Assembly (NCBI GenBank): GCA_045650565.1
Contig: JAZRRG010000059.1
Span: 1 to 9,795 of the forward strand
Length of the DNA: 9,795 nt
Direction: 5' to 3'
Source of the DNA: SIG565 sp045650565
GTDB taxonomy: Bacteria > Bacillota > Clostridia > Oscillospirales > Acutalibacteraceae
Shown here: positions 1 to 6,106 of the stretch, piece after piece
Layout: each line of letters opens with the position of its first letter
Position numbering within the stretch: position 1 is the stretch's first letter
The notes under the pieces: generated by a model
What the model was told of the DNA's origin: nothing
The model's database searches: none
The model's input: the letters and a program-made list of their open reading frames with translations, nothing else
Translations under genes and position numbers: made by a program

Positions 1-62
1 TTCTCCTCGTGCTCTCTGATGATGGTAAGCTTTTCTTCGTAACTGAATTGGTATTTTCCCAT
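1..62 (-). CDS. Partial IS3/IS150-like transposase OrfA (N-terminus only)
   Basis: Only the first 20 codons lie in the window; the gene continues past position 1. The peptide begins MGKYQFSYEEKLTIIREHEE, which resembles the start of the helix-turn-helix OrfA subunit of IS3-family transposases, where a short basic lead is followed by an 'EEKL.ii.e' helix. The ATG at 62 has a good ribosome binding site (AAGGAG at 72-77 on the minus strand, 9 bases away). A TATAAT sits at 88-93 on the minus strand, but no good -35 lies 17 bases upstream. OrfA would bind the element's ends as part of the transposase. The family call rests on a short peptide, so another HTH protein is possible. Confidence 0.5.
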   Translation of the reverse strand, partial: MGKYQFSYEEKLTIIREHEE

Positions 63-125
63 CTCTTTTCAACTCCTTGACTCTTTTATTATACATCAAG
101 GTGTCCTATATTTTAATGTCTACTT
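1..125 (-). mobile_element. Probable end of an insertion sequence
   Basis: The partial transposase start and its upstream leader suggest that the left edge of the window is one end of an IS element. On the minus strand the region upstream of the gene contains two related motifs, TAGACATT (115-122) and AGGACACC (100-107), which may belong to the terminal repeat. The exact boundary cannot be set, because the other end and the target duplication are outside the window; anywhere between about 113 and 145 is possible. Confidence 0.35.
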
Positions 126-168
126 TATTGGTATCATATCACAAATGATTACAAAAAAATTTTTTCGG

Positions 169-197
169 TTGAAAAAAAGCATTATTTGTTTTATAAT
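169..197 (+). promoter_or_regulatory. Sigma-A promoter of mtaB
   Basis: The -35 is TTGAAA (169-174) and the -10 is TATAAT (192-197), with a 17-base spacer. Transcription should start near 204, leaving about 15 bases of leader that hold the GGAGA ribosome binding site at 208-212. Because the predicted start of transcription lies downstream of the in-frame TTG at 186, the ATG at 219 is the real start codon. Confidence 0.75.
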
Positions 198-218
198 TTT
201 TTAGGATGGAGAAAGATT

Positions 219-1508
219 ATGAAGGTTGCTTTTTTTACATTAGGATGTAAGGTTAATCAGTATGAAACACAAAGTATAGCCGAGTGTTTTAAGAGAAGCG
301 GACACAGTATTGTGACCGCTTATTCAGCATCCGATGTTATTATAATCAACTCCTGCACCGTTACGGCTGAGAGCGATAAGAAGACACGGCAAATGGTGCG
401 TAAATTCAGAGCCATGAATCCATCGGCAGTTATGGTGCTTTGCGGATGTATGCCACAGGCATTCCCCAACGATGCAAAGCTACTTGATGCTGCCGATATA
501 GTTGTTGGCAATACCGACCCCGCCGAAATTCCACAATTAGTTGAGGGATATTTAGCCGATAAGAAAAGGCGTGTTAATATACAAAAACATATTGATGGAG
601 AAATTTTTAATACACCCTCCATTAGCGAATTTGAGGGCAGAACCCGTGCATTTATGAAAATTGAGGATGGATGTGATAGATATTGCACCTACTGCATAAT
701 ACCTAAAGCACGGGGATGCATTCGTTCAAAGAGCTGTGAGGAAATCAAAGCGGAGGCAGAAAAACTCAGCGAGAACGGGTATAGCGAGATTGTGCTGGTT
801 GGTATAAATTTGTCATCCTTCGGTAAGGATACGGGAGGGCTGCTTAGTGATGCTGTGGATGCGGTTTGCTCGGTTGAAGGCATAAAGCGTGTGCGGCTTG
901 GTTCACTTGAGCCCGATTTAATGAGCGATGAAATGTTGGAGAACTTATCAAAGCAAGAAAAGTTTTGTCCGCAGTTTCATTTATCACTTCAGTCGGGGTG
1001 TGATGCAACACTCAAAAGGATGAATAGGCATTACGATACCGCCTTTTATTCTGACTTGGTTTCTCGCATAAGAAATATTTTTAAAGATGCCTCAATTACG
1101 ACCGATATTATGGTCGGTTTTGCGGGTGAGACCGAGGATGAGTTTTCAGAAAGTCTTTTGTTTATCAAAAAGGTTGGTTTTGCGCTCTCTCACGTTTTTG
1201 CATATTCAAGAAGGCAGGGCACAGTAGCGGCGGGGCTTCCAAATCAAATAACCAGCGCCGAAAAACAGCGCCGCAGCCGTAAAATGATAGAAGTGACCTC
1301 TAAAAGCCGTGAAGAGTTTTATAAAGGTCAGTTAGGGGAAACCGCAAGGGTGCTTTTTGAAACCGAGGAAAATGGAGTGTACTTTGGATATACCGAAAAC
1401 TACACACCCGTTAAAATGCATAGTGATGTAGATATTTCGGGACAAATAATAAAGGTAAAGCTCATTTCAAATACAAGTGAATTTTGTGTGGGTGAGGAAT
1501 GTGAGTAG
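219..1508 (+). CDS. mtaB: tRNA (t6A37-C2) methylthiotransferase MtaB
   Basis: MtaB is a cytoplasmic radical-SAM enzyme that adds a methylthio group to C2 of N6-threonylcarbamoyladenosine at position 37 of ANN-decoding tRNAs, giving ms2t6A. The 429-residue protein opens with TLGCKVNQYET (7-17), a hallmark of the MtaB branch. The N-terminal UPF0004 domain has its three cluster cysteines at C10, C46 and C77. The radical-SAM CxxxCxxC motif is C152, C156 and C159 within DGCDRYCTYC. Length is normal and a short C-terminal TRAM-like part (about 370-429) is present. The ATG at 219 is chosen over an in-frame TTG at 186 because GGAGA lies 6 bases before it and the promoter overlaps the upstream extension. 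The same-strand deacetylase 72 bases downstream has no clear terminator or promoter in between, so cotranscription is possible. MiaB and RimO are the alternatives, but the KVNQYE signature argues for MtaB. Confidence 0.93.
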   Translation: MKVAFFTLGCKVNQYETQSIAECFKRSGHSIVTAYSASDVIIINSCTVTAESDKKTRQMVRKFRAMNPSAVMVLCGCMPQAFPNDAKLLDAADIVVGNTDPAEIPQLVEGYLADKKRRVNIQKHIDGEIFNTPSISEFEGRTRAFMKIEDGCDRYCTYCIIPKARGCIRSKSCEEIKAEAEKLSENGYSEIVLVGINLSSFGKDTGGLLSDAVDAVCSVEGIKRVRLGSLEPDLMSDEMLENLSKQEKFCPQFHLSLQSGCDATLKRMNRHYDTAFYSDLVSRIRNIFKDASITTDIMVGFAGETEDEFSESLLFIKKVGFALSHVFAYSRRQGTVAAGLPNQITSAEKQRRSRKMIEVTSKSREEFYKGQLGETARVLFETEENGVYFGYTENYTPVKMHSDVDISGQIIKVKLISNTSEFCVGEECE

Positions 1509-1580
1509 GGCAGTACTCATTAATAATATTACTGATATATAGTTTACTGTTGAAAAAACAATAAAAAGGGGATAAGGAAA

Positions 1581-3086
1581 ATGTTGTTGAAAATTTTGCT
1601 TTTGGTGGCGGCTATTATAATTTCCGCTGCGTTGTTTGTTTTACATATAAAGGGTAAAATGGACAGAAAGTTAATGCTGATTGGAGTTAGCACAGTATTG
1701 TCACTTGCGGTTATTATTGCGGTGCTGTTTACTGTTTTTGTGCAGACTACAGTTACAGTTCAGGGTGAGAAAAAGCTAACCCTCAATGTTTTTGATACAT
1801 ATACCGATGCGGGCTATAAGGCGAGTAATGGTTTAAAGGATGTCAGCGATAAGGTTACTGTAAACGGAAATGTTGATACCTCAAGGGTTGGTGAATATAC
1901 AATAGAGTATGTTTACGCCGAGGGCAAAAAGCAGTACAAGGCGGTTCGTGTGGTAAAGGTTGTTGATACCGTAGCACCGCTACTTACTCTTACGGGCGAT
2001 ACGGCGCTTACAATTTCTAAAATAGATTTGTTTAACGAGCCGGGCTTTACCGCAAACGATAATTATGATGGCGATATTGCAAGTGCCGTTAAGGTTGAGA
2101 AAAATAAAATAAGCGATACAAAATATGAAATTGTGTATATCGCAACCGATTCATCAGGCAATACAGCATCCGCAAAGCGAGAAGTAGAAATAAAGGATAA
2201 GGTGGCTCCCGTAATTTCTCTTAAGGGAAACAGAACGCTTTATGTTATTGAAAATAATGCGTATAGCGAGTCGGGTTACACTGCAACCGATGATGCCGAT
2301 GGTGATATAACATCAAGGGTAACGGTTACAGGTAGTGTAAATACGGCAGTGCGTGGCACATATAATATTACATATTCCGTTACAGACAATGCGGGAAATA
2401 CGGCTACGGTAATGCGGCAGGTTATAGTTTGCTCAAAGGATGATGCGGCATTTAATAAAATCTGCTTAACATTTGATGATGGACCGAGCAGTAGTGTAAC
2501 AGTGCAAATACTTAATACCCTTAAGGCAAATGGCGTTCAGGCAACCTTCTTTATTTGTAACTACAGTGCCGATAAAATACCGATATTAAAAAGAATGGTA
2601 AATGAAGGTCATGCGATAGCCATCCATGGTTATTCACACGAGTATTCTGAAATATATAAAAGTGAAGCGGCGTTTATGGAAAACCTAAATAAGCTGAGAG
2701 ATAAGCTTTATAAAGATACGGGTTATTATACGACGCTTATGCGCTTCCCGGGCGGCGGCTCAAATACAATCAGCCGCAATTACAGCAAGGGAATTATGAC
2801 ACGCCTTACACAGCGTGTTCAAAATGAAGGTTGGCAGTATTTTGACTGGAACGTATCAAGCGGAGATGCTGAGCCGGGCGGCGCTACGGCAGATGAAATT
2901 TACCGCAATGTAACAAACGGCTTAGCAAGAAAACGCACAAATATTGTGCTGATGCACGATATTAACTCTAAAAAGACAACGGCGGCAGCCCTCCAAAGAA
3001 TTATTGATTACGGTATGCAGGCAGGTTATAGCTTCGCCGCTATAGATTCATCCACATCGGGTTGTCACCATCCGATACTCAACTAA
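1581..3086 (+). CDS. Membrane-anchored polysaccharide deacetylase (NodB domain) with three Ig-like repeats
   Basis: This is a 501-residue cell-surface enzyme expected to remove acetyl groups from N-acetylated sugars in peptidoglycan or another wall polymer. Two hydrophobic segments (about 2-21 and 31-54) are separated by the basic loop KGKMDRK, so the positive-inside rule puts the rest outside. Three Ig-like repeats of about 75 residues (about 57-130, 131-207, 208-284) share the features 'D.Y.e.GY.A.D..DGDIts.V' and 'G.Y.i.Y...D..GN.A', as in the DUF5011/Cry22-like family. The NodB domain (about 293-490) keeps all five motifs: TFDDGP (D299 base, D300 metal), HGYSH (H349 and H353 metal), RFPGG (R388), DWNVSSGD and LMHD (H459). 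It therefore looks catalytically intact. The start has AAGGGG and AAGGA upstream. Substrate (GlcNAc or MurNAc in peptidoglycan, or exopolysaccharide) cannot be told from sequence. Confidence 0.9.
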   Translation: MLLKILLLVAAIIISAALFVLHIKGKMDRKLMLIGVSTVLSLAVIIAVLFTVFVQTTVTVQGEKKLTLNVFDTYTDAGYKASNGLKDVSDKVTVNGNVDTSRVGEYTIEYVYAEGKKQYKAVRVVKVVDTVAPLLTLTGDTALTISKIDLFNEPGFTANDNYDGDIASAVKVEKNKISDTKYEIVYIATDSSGNTASAKREVEIKDKVAPVISLKGNRTLYVIENNAYSESGYTATDDADGDITSRVTVTGSVNTAVRGTYNITYSVTDNAGNTATVMRQVIVCSKDDAAFNKICLTFDDGPSSSVTVQILNTLKANGVQATFFICNYSADKIPILKRMVNEGHAIAIHGYSHEYSEIYKSEAAFMENLNKLRDKLYKDTGYYTTLMRFPGGGSNTISRNYSKGIMTRLTQRVQNEGWQYFDWNVSSGDAEPGGATADEIYRNVTNGLARKRTNIVLMHDINSKKTTAAALQRIIDYGMQAGYSFAAIDSSTSGCHHPILN

Positions 3087-3120
3087 AAAAAGCGAACTCA
3101 TCGAGTTCGCTTTTTATTTT
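3087..3120. terminator. Bidirectional intrinsic terminator
   Basis: A perfect 13-bp stem (3087-3099 with 3103-3115, core GCGAACTC/GAGTTCGC) closes a 3-base loop. It is flanked by an A-run on the left and a T-run on the right, so it works for both strands. It lies directly between the convergent stop codons of the deacetylase (3084-3086) and the permease (3121-3123). Confidence 0.92.
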
Positions 3121-4254
3121 TTATATTTGTTTCTTAACTTTTGTTTTTTTGCTTTCTCTGCGGTGTAGGTCCTCACGCCATAAGCTGTAAATAGCCGCCA
3201 CAAGCGGAACACCTATGAGCATACCTAAAACTCCAAACAGGGCGCCGCCAACCGTAATTGCGGCAAGTACCCAAAGCGCCGGCAAACCTATTGAGTCGCC
3301 AACTACTTTTGGATAAATAAAGTTACCTTCAAGTAGCTGTAAAACAACCAAAAATACAACAAATAAAAGTGCTTTAATGGGTGACTGTGTTAAAATAAGT
3401 ATGGCACCGATAGCACCGCCGAGATAGGCGCCAACGATTGGGATTAGCGCAGTAAATCCGATAAGCACACCTATCATTACAGCGTGCGGGAATCGGAAAA
3501 TGAGCATACCCAAGGTGCAAAGCACACCGAGTATTACCGCCTCGGTGCATTGCCCTATAATATAACGGCGGAAACAACTGTTAAGCACCGATAACAAGTG
3601 GGAGAGCTTGAGGTTTAATTTGTTTGGCAAATAACATTTAGCCAATCTATCAAGTTGGCTTGACAGCTTCTCTTTTTGCAACAAAATATATACCGAGAAG
3701 AATAAACCTATAAATACCGTAATTGTGCCGGAAACAACACTTGTCATAGTTTTAATAACTACCGTAGCGGCATCTCCAAGCCCCTTGCTTATAAACTGTG
3801 CGGCACTATTTATAATGCTCGGCCAGTCAAGACCGTTAAGCTGTGCCAATACCGATTCGGGCAATACGGCGTGTATCCAGTCACTGTTAAGCAAATTCTT
3901 AATCTGCCTTGGGGCTTCGCCTATAAGCAGTGTAACGCAGGAGACAAGCTCAGGCACAATCAAATAAACTATTAGCGCAATTATGCCAAGTAGTGTGAGA
4001 AGTGCGGCTATAAGGCAAATTACACGGCTGACCTTTTTTAGTATGTTTTTATCGCTAAGCCCACGGAATAGCTTTTCATAGGATGACATTATAAGGTTTA
4101 ATACATAGGCAATAAACAAACCTATAACAATAGGTGTGGTGGCGGTTAGGAGCTTAACCAAAAAACCTGATAACGGCGACCAATAAAAAATACATAGGTA
4201 AAGCGCAAAAATACTTATTCCAATTCTAAAACAGTTTTTCCAGGTAATGTTCAT
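3121..4254 (-). CDS. AI-2E family transporter (PerM/YtvI/TqsA-like permease)
   Basis: The 377-residue integral membrane protein belongs to the AI-2E/PerM family, whose members export small solutes such as autoinducer-2 or act in Na+(Li+)/H+ antiport. It has paired N-terminal membrane helices (about 9-28 and 37-58), a third at about 77-99, and an amphipathic soluble stretch (about 105-165). A long hydrophobic C-terminal half carries the family signatures YIIGQCTEAVILGVL, IPIVGAYLGG and LEGNFIYPKVVGDSIGLPALWVL-like spacing (the last near residue 310). It ends in a basic tail. Its ATG shares one base with the stop of the upstream HAD gene (TAATG), and AAAGGAA in that gene's end serves as ribosome binding site. 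The two genes should therefore be cotranscribed and translationally coupled. The cargo is not predictable. Confidence 0.88.
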   Translation of the reverse strand: MNITWKNCFRIGISIFALYLCIFYWSPLSGFLVKLLTATTPIVIGLFIAYVLNLIMSSYEKLFRGLSDKNILKKVSRVICLIAALLTLLGIIALIVYLIVPELVSCVTLLIGEAPRQIKNLLNSDWIHAVLPESVLAQLNGLDWPSIINSAAQFISKGLGDAATVVIKTMTSVVSGTITVFIGLFFSVYILLQKEKLSSQLDRLAKCYLPNKLNLKLSHLLSVLNSCFRRYIIGQCTEAVILGVLCTLGMLIFRFPHAVMIGVLIGFTALIPIVGAYLGGAIGAILILTQSPIKALLFVVFLVVLQLLEGNFIYPKVVGDSIGLPALWVLAAITVGGALFGVLGMLIGVPLVAAIYSLWREDLHRRESKKTKVKKQI

Positions 4255-4949
4255 TACTTTTTCCTTTCGTTCATTTCTTTTATTATTTGCGGAATGGCTT
4301 CGATGGTATCGACCTGTAACTCGGGCTTTTCAATTTCAGGAAAACACCAGTGTCCTGTTGTTTTAACCCAAACGGGTATGTAACCCGCTTTTCTTGATGG
4401 CTCAACATCGTTTTCGGGGTTATCTCCAATATAAAGCATCTGATGTGGCTCTAAATTTATTTTTTTCGCCATCTCTTTAAAAATACCAATGTCGGGCTTT
4501 TCGGCACCATAATCACCGCTTGTGATAATCTCATCAAACATATCGGTGATGGATAGCATATCAAGCTTTTTATACTGTAATTCGTGTGTGCCGTTGGTTA
4601 TAAGACCAATTTTAATGCCCATATCCTTTAGCTTTTGCAAGGTGGAAACCGTAAAGCTGTAGGGAACAGCCGTTGTCATATATAACGGATACATATATTT
4701 ACTAAAAAAGCCGTCCCTTTGGGCATCAGCCCTTAAAACGCCAAGCTTTCCGAGTTCATCATACATCCGTTCCCAACCAAGATGGATAAAATGCTTATCA
4801 CAATGTATAAAGGCATCGGCGACCTCATCACGACCGACCTCTTTTTTTGTGGGCAATAAATGTGAGGGTGCAGTGTTAAAAATTGCACGAAGGGTGGCGT
4901 ATCTGTCAAAAAGAGTGTGGTCTAAATCAAAAATCGCTCCCTTAATCAC
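4254..4949 (-). CDS. HAD-superfamily phosphatase, subfamily IA (YjjG-like)
   Basis: This is a cytoplasmic haloacid dehalogenase-type hydrolase, probably a phosphatase acting on a small phosphorylated metabolite; the YjjG branch removes phosphate from nucleoside monophosphates. The 231 residues hold all four HAD motifs: DLDHT (nucleophile D8, acid D10), TNG (T118), K151 in EKPD, and GDNPEND (D176, D181). A helical cap fills about 15-100. Start choice: GTG at 4949, preceded by AGGTGAT (4954-4960) and by a perfect promoter whose predicted transcription start is near 4961. An in-frame ATG at 5018 gives 23 more residues but lies upstream of the promoter, so it is rejected. It overlaps the permease gene by one base. 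The substrate is unknown. Confidence 0.88.
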   Translation of the reverse strand: MIKGAIFDLDHTLFDRYATLRAIFNTAPSHLLPTKKEVGRDEVADAFIHCDKHFIHLGWERMYDELGKLGVLRADAQRDGFFSKYMYPLYMTTAVPYSFTVSTLQKLKDMGIKIGLITNGTHELQYKKLDMLSITDMFDEIITSGDYGAEKPDIGIFKEMAKKINLEPHQMLYIGDNPENDVEPSRKAGYIPVWVKTTGHWCFPEIEKPELQVDTIEAIPQIIKEMNERKK

Positions 4950-4967
4950 AAATATCACCTCTTTTAT

Positions 4968-4996
4968 ATTATATTTTTTATGCCTGTGCTTGTCAA
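4968..4996 (-). promoter_or_regulatory. Consensus sigma-A promoter of the HAD/permease operon
   Basis: Read on the minus strand, TTGACA (4991-4996) and TATAAT (4968-4973) are separated by exactly 17 bases, a 12/12 match to consensus. Transcription should start near 4961, only about 12 bases before the GTG, so the leader is little more than the ribosome binding site. Confidence 0.85.
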
Positions 4997-5020
4997 CCGC
5001 AATATGAAAAAACAACACTT

Positions 5021-5054
5021 AAAAACAAAAGGACACAACAACCGATGTGTCCTT
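5021..5054 (-). terminator. Intrinsic terminator of the DUF2493 gene
   Basis: On the minus strand AAGGACACA (5046-5054) pairs with TGTGTCCTT (5029-5037) across an 8-base loop, followed by a T-rich tail (TTTGTTTTT, complementary to 5021-5028). The 9-bp stem begins inside the stop codon of the DUF2493 gene (5053-5055). Confidence 0.85.
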
Positions 5055-5433
5055 ATATCTTTTTAATTTTGATGGGCTTACCACACTTACGAGCATAATC
5101 AATCATTGACTTTGTACCCTTGCTTTTCTCATCCCAAAAGCAAATAACATAGTCGCTGACCTCTGCCATTTGTTTGTTTCGCTTTGGTCCTGCGCTTCTG
5201 CCGTATGTTTTCCAATCGGCAGGGTATTTTTCAACCCTGAATCCATTTTCCTCTGCATATCGTTCTCCGATAGCATCAGCGCCACCGGCGCCACCCGAAA
5301 TGATAATAATATCGTGTTCTTTTCGCATATTGGATAAACAAAAGTCGATATAGCATTTCGCCTCATTATAATCGTTGTAATCTCTACAACCCGCAATAAC
5401 AACTCTTTTTATGGATGACATATTATTTAACAT
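5053..5433 (-). CDS. DUF2493 / SLOG-family protein (YspA/cpYpsA-related)
   Basis: A 126-residue protein with a single Rossmann-like SLOG domain, a fold thought to bind nucleotide-derived ligands and often found near mobile elements and conflict systems. The DUF2493 motifs appear in order: VVIAGCRDY (11-19), SGGAGGAD (46-53, phosphate-binding glycine loop), PADWKTYGRSAGPKRN (71-86) and FWDEKSKGTKSMI (99-111). Length is normal for a stand-alone member. The ATG at 5433 is preferred over a second ATG four codons in, because AGGATG lies just upstream. The gene diverges from a small HTH regulator, and its consensus promoter is embedded in an inverted repeat, so repression by that regulator is plausible. 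The biochemical activity of these proteins is not established. Confidence 0.85.
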   Translation of the reverse strand: MLNNMSSIKRVVIAGCRDYNDYNEAKCYIDFCLSNMRKEHDIIIISGGAGGADAIGERYAEENGFRVEKYPADWKTYGRSAGPKRNKQMAEVSDYVICFWDEKSKGTKSMIDYARKCGKPIKIKKI

Positions 5434-5448
5434 TATTCACATCCTAAT

Positions 5449-5495
5449 TTATGGGGGTTATATCCCCTTAATATTTAGGATTATAACCCCCATAA
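5449..5495. repeat. 14-bp inverted repeat, probable operator
   Basis: The arms at 5449-5462 and 5482-5495 (core ATGGGGGTTATA and its complement) match perfectly over 14 bp with a 19-base spacer. The right arm covers the -10 and part of the spacer of the DUF2493 promoter, and also the likely -10 of the plus-strand regulator. The left arm falls just downstream of the DUF2493 transcription start. Centre-to-centre distance is about 33 bp, roughly three helical turns. The neighbouring HTH protein (5521-5721) is the obvious candidate binder. There is no T-run, so a terminator is unlikely. Confidence 0.6.
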
Positions 5496-5496
5496 T
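5468..5496 (+). promoter_or_regulatory. Weak promoter candidate for the HTH gene
   Basis: TTAATA (5468-5473) and CATAAT (5491-5496) lie 17 bases apart on the plus strand. Transcription would start near 5503, about 18 bases before the ATG. The -35 is a 4/6 match. The site overlaps the inverted repeat, which would fit autoregulation. Confidence 0.35.
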
Positions 5497-5508
5497 AGAA
5501 AATGTCAA
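5480..5508 (-). promoter_or_regulatory. Consensus sigma-A promoter of the DUF2493 gene
   Basis: Read on the minus strand, TTGACA (5503-5508) and TATAAT (5480-5485) are 17 bases apart, a 12/12 match. The start of transcription should be near 5473, giving a leader of about 40 bases that contains the left arm of the inverted repeat. A promoter this strong next to a dyad suggests it is normally held off by a repressor. Confidence 0.8.
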
Positions 5509-5520
5509 GGGGGATTTGTT

Positions 5521-5721
5521 ATGATAACGTTTGATAAATTATGGATTACAATGAAGCAAAAAGGTTTTTCTACTTATCGGTTGCGTGAGGAATGTAGTAT
5601 TGACAGTAAAACAATAAGAAGATTAAAAGCAAATGAAAACGTAGAAACCAAAACGTTAGATAAAATATGTAAAGCATTAGATTGTAATATTCAAGATATA
5701 GCAGAATACGTGAACAAATAA
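5521..5721 (+). CDS. Small Cro/C1-type helix-turn-helix regulator
   Basis: This 66-residue protein is essentially one HTH_XRE domain: helices at about 4-14, 17-25 (TYRLREECS), the recognition helix at about 26-36 (SIDSKTIRRLKAN) and the terminal pair ETKTLDKICKALDC.IQDIAEYV typical of the YozG-like group. It has no ligand-binding or dimerisation extension. The ATG at 5521 has a strong AAGGGGG (5507-5513) 7 bases away. It is divergent from the DUF2493 gene across an inverted repeat and most likely binds there, controlling that gene and itself (inference). Its stop overlaps by one base the start of the decayed transposase downstream (TAATG). Confidence 0.85.
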   Translation: MITFDKLWITMKQKGFSTYRLREECSIDSKTIRRLKANENVETKTLDKICKALDCNIQDIAEYVNK

Positions 5722-6063
5722 TGGTTTTATCAAAGCGCAAACCCACAAGGTTAAAGGAATATGATTATAGCCAAAACGGATATTATTTTATAACGATTTG
5801 CACACATAAACGTAAAAATACATTATCAAATATAAATGTAGGGGAGGGGTTCCCCCTCCCCTACGGCGTCAAATGTTATTGGATGGATAAAATACAATGC
5901 AACGAAACAAATCAATATAATGAACGATACAAAAGGCAACGTGGTTTTCCAACGCTCGTTTCACGACCATATAATACGGGATAAAAACGATTATCAAAAA
6001 ATTTGGAACTATATTGACACAAACCCTTTAAAATGGCGTCAAGATTGCTTTTACACAGAATAA
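5721..6063 (+). pseudogene. Decayed REP-associated tyrosine transposase (RAYT, Y1/IS200-like)
   Basis: RAYTs are single-strand HUH/tyrosine nucleases that mobilise or maintain REP-type palindromes. The first 40 codons from 5721 match the family start (RKPTRLKEYDYSQNGYYFIT, then ICTHKRKNT). The family C-terminus is present in the +1 frame, open from 5842 to the stop at 6061-6063: SPTASNVIGWIKYNATKQIN, then VFQRSFHDHIIRDKNDY and NYIDTNPLKW.QDCFY. The central part, including the MPNHxHG-type metal-binding HUH motif, is absent, and the two halves are joined out of frame exactly at a GC-rich hairpin (5838-5864). The original frame runs on to 5984 as missense. Only about 113 family residues remain, so it should be inactive. 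No ribosome binding site is seen at 5721; the ATG overlaps the HTH stop. Confidence 0.8.
5838..5864. repeat. REP-like perfect GC-rich palindrome inside the RAYT remnant
   Basis: Twelve-bp arms (5838-5849 and 5853-5864, GTAGGGGAGGGG and its complement) enclose a 3-base loop. Composition is sharply more GC-rich than the AT-rich surroundings. Read in frame it gives VGEGFPLPY, and in the +1 frame GRGSPSPT. It resembles the REP/palindromic units that RAYTs recognise and marks the junction of the two transposase halves. No second copy is seen in the window. Confidence 0.7.
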
Positions 6064-6096
6064 AAAAAGACTTGGAATTTTCCAAGTCTTTTTTTA
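6062..6096. terminator. Bidirectional intrinsic terminator
   Basis: A 15-bp stem (6062-6076 with 6081-6095, core GACTTGGA/TCCAAGTC) closes a 4-base loop and is flanked by A7 and T7 runs. It serves both the rightward RAYT remnant and the leftward GGGtGRT operon, whose last stop codon ends at 6107. Confidence 0.92.
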
Positions 6097-6106
6097 TGCA
6101 AATAAA

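Noticed and set aside
186..218. In-frame TTG extension of mtaB adding 11 residues
   Set aside because: It overlaps the spacer and -10 of the promoter, lies upstream of the predicted transcript start, has no ribosome binding site, and the family starts at MKVAFFTLGCK-like sequence.
1509..1580. A separate promoter for the deacetylase gene
   Set aside because: A TATAGT is present at 1538-1543, but there is no -35 at the right distance, so read-through from mtaB is at least as likely.
4950..5018. 23-residue N-terminal extension of the HAD protein from an ATG at 5018
   Set aside because: The stretch contains the consensus promoter and the ribosome binding site for the GTG at 4949, and the extension has no family similarity.
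5454..5467. Nested GGGGTTATATCCCC as a separate palindromic operator
   Set aside because: It is only an imperfect palindrome (centre mismatched) and is part of the longer inverted repeat arm.
5449..5495. Inverted repeat read as a transcription terminator
   Set aside because: The loop is 19 bases, no T-run follows on either strand, and it coincides with promoter elements, so an operator is a better explanation.
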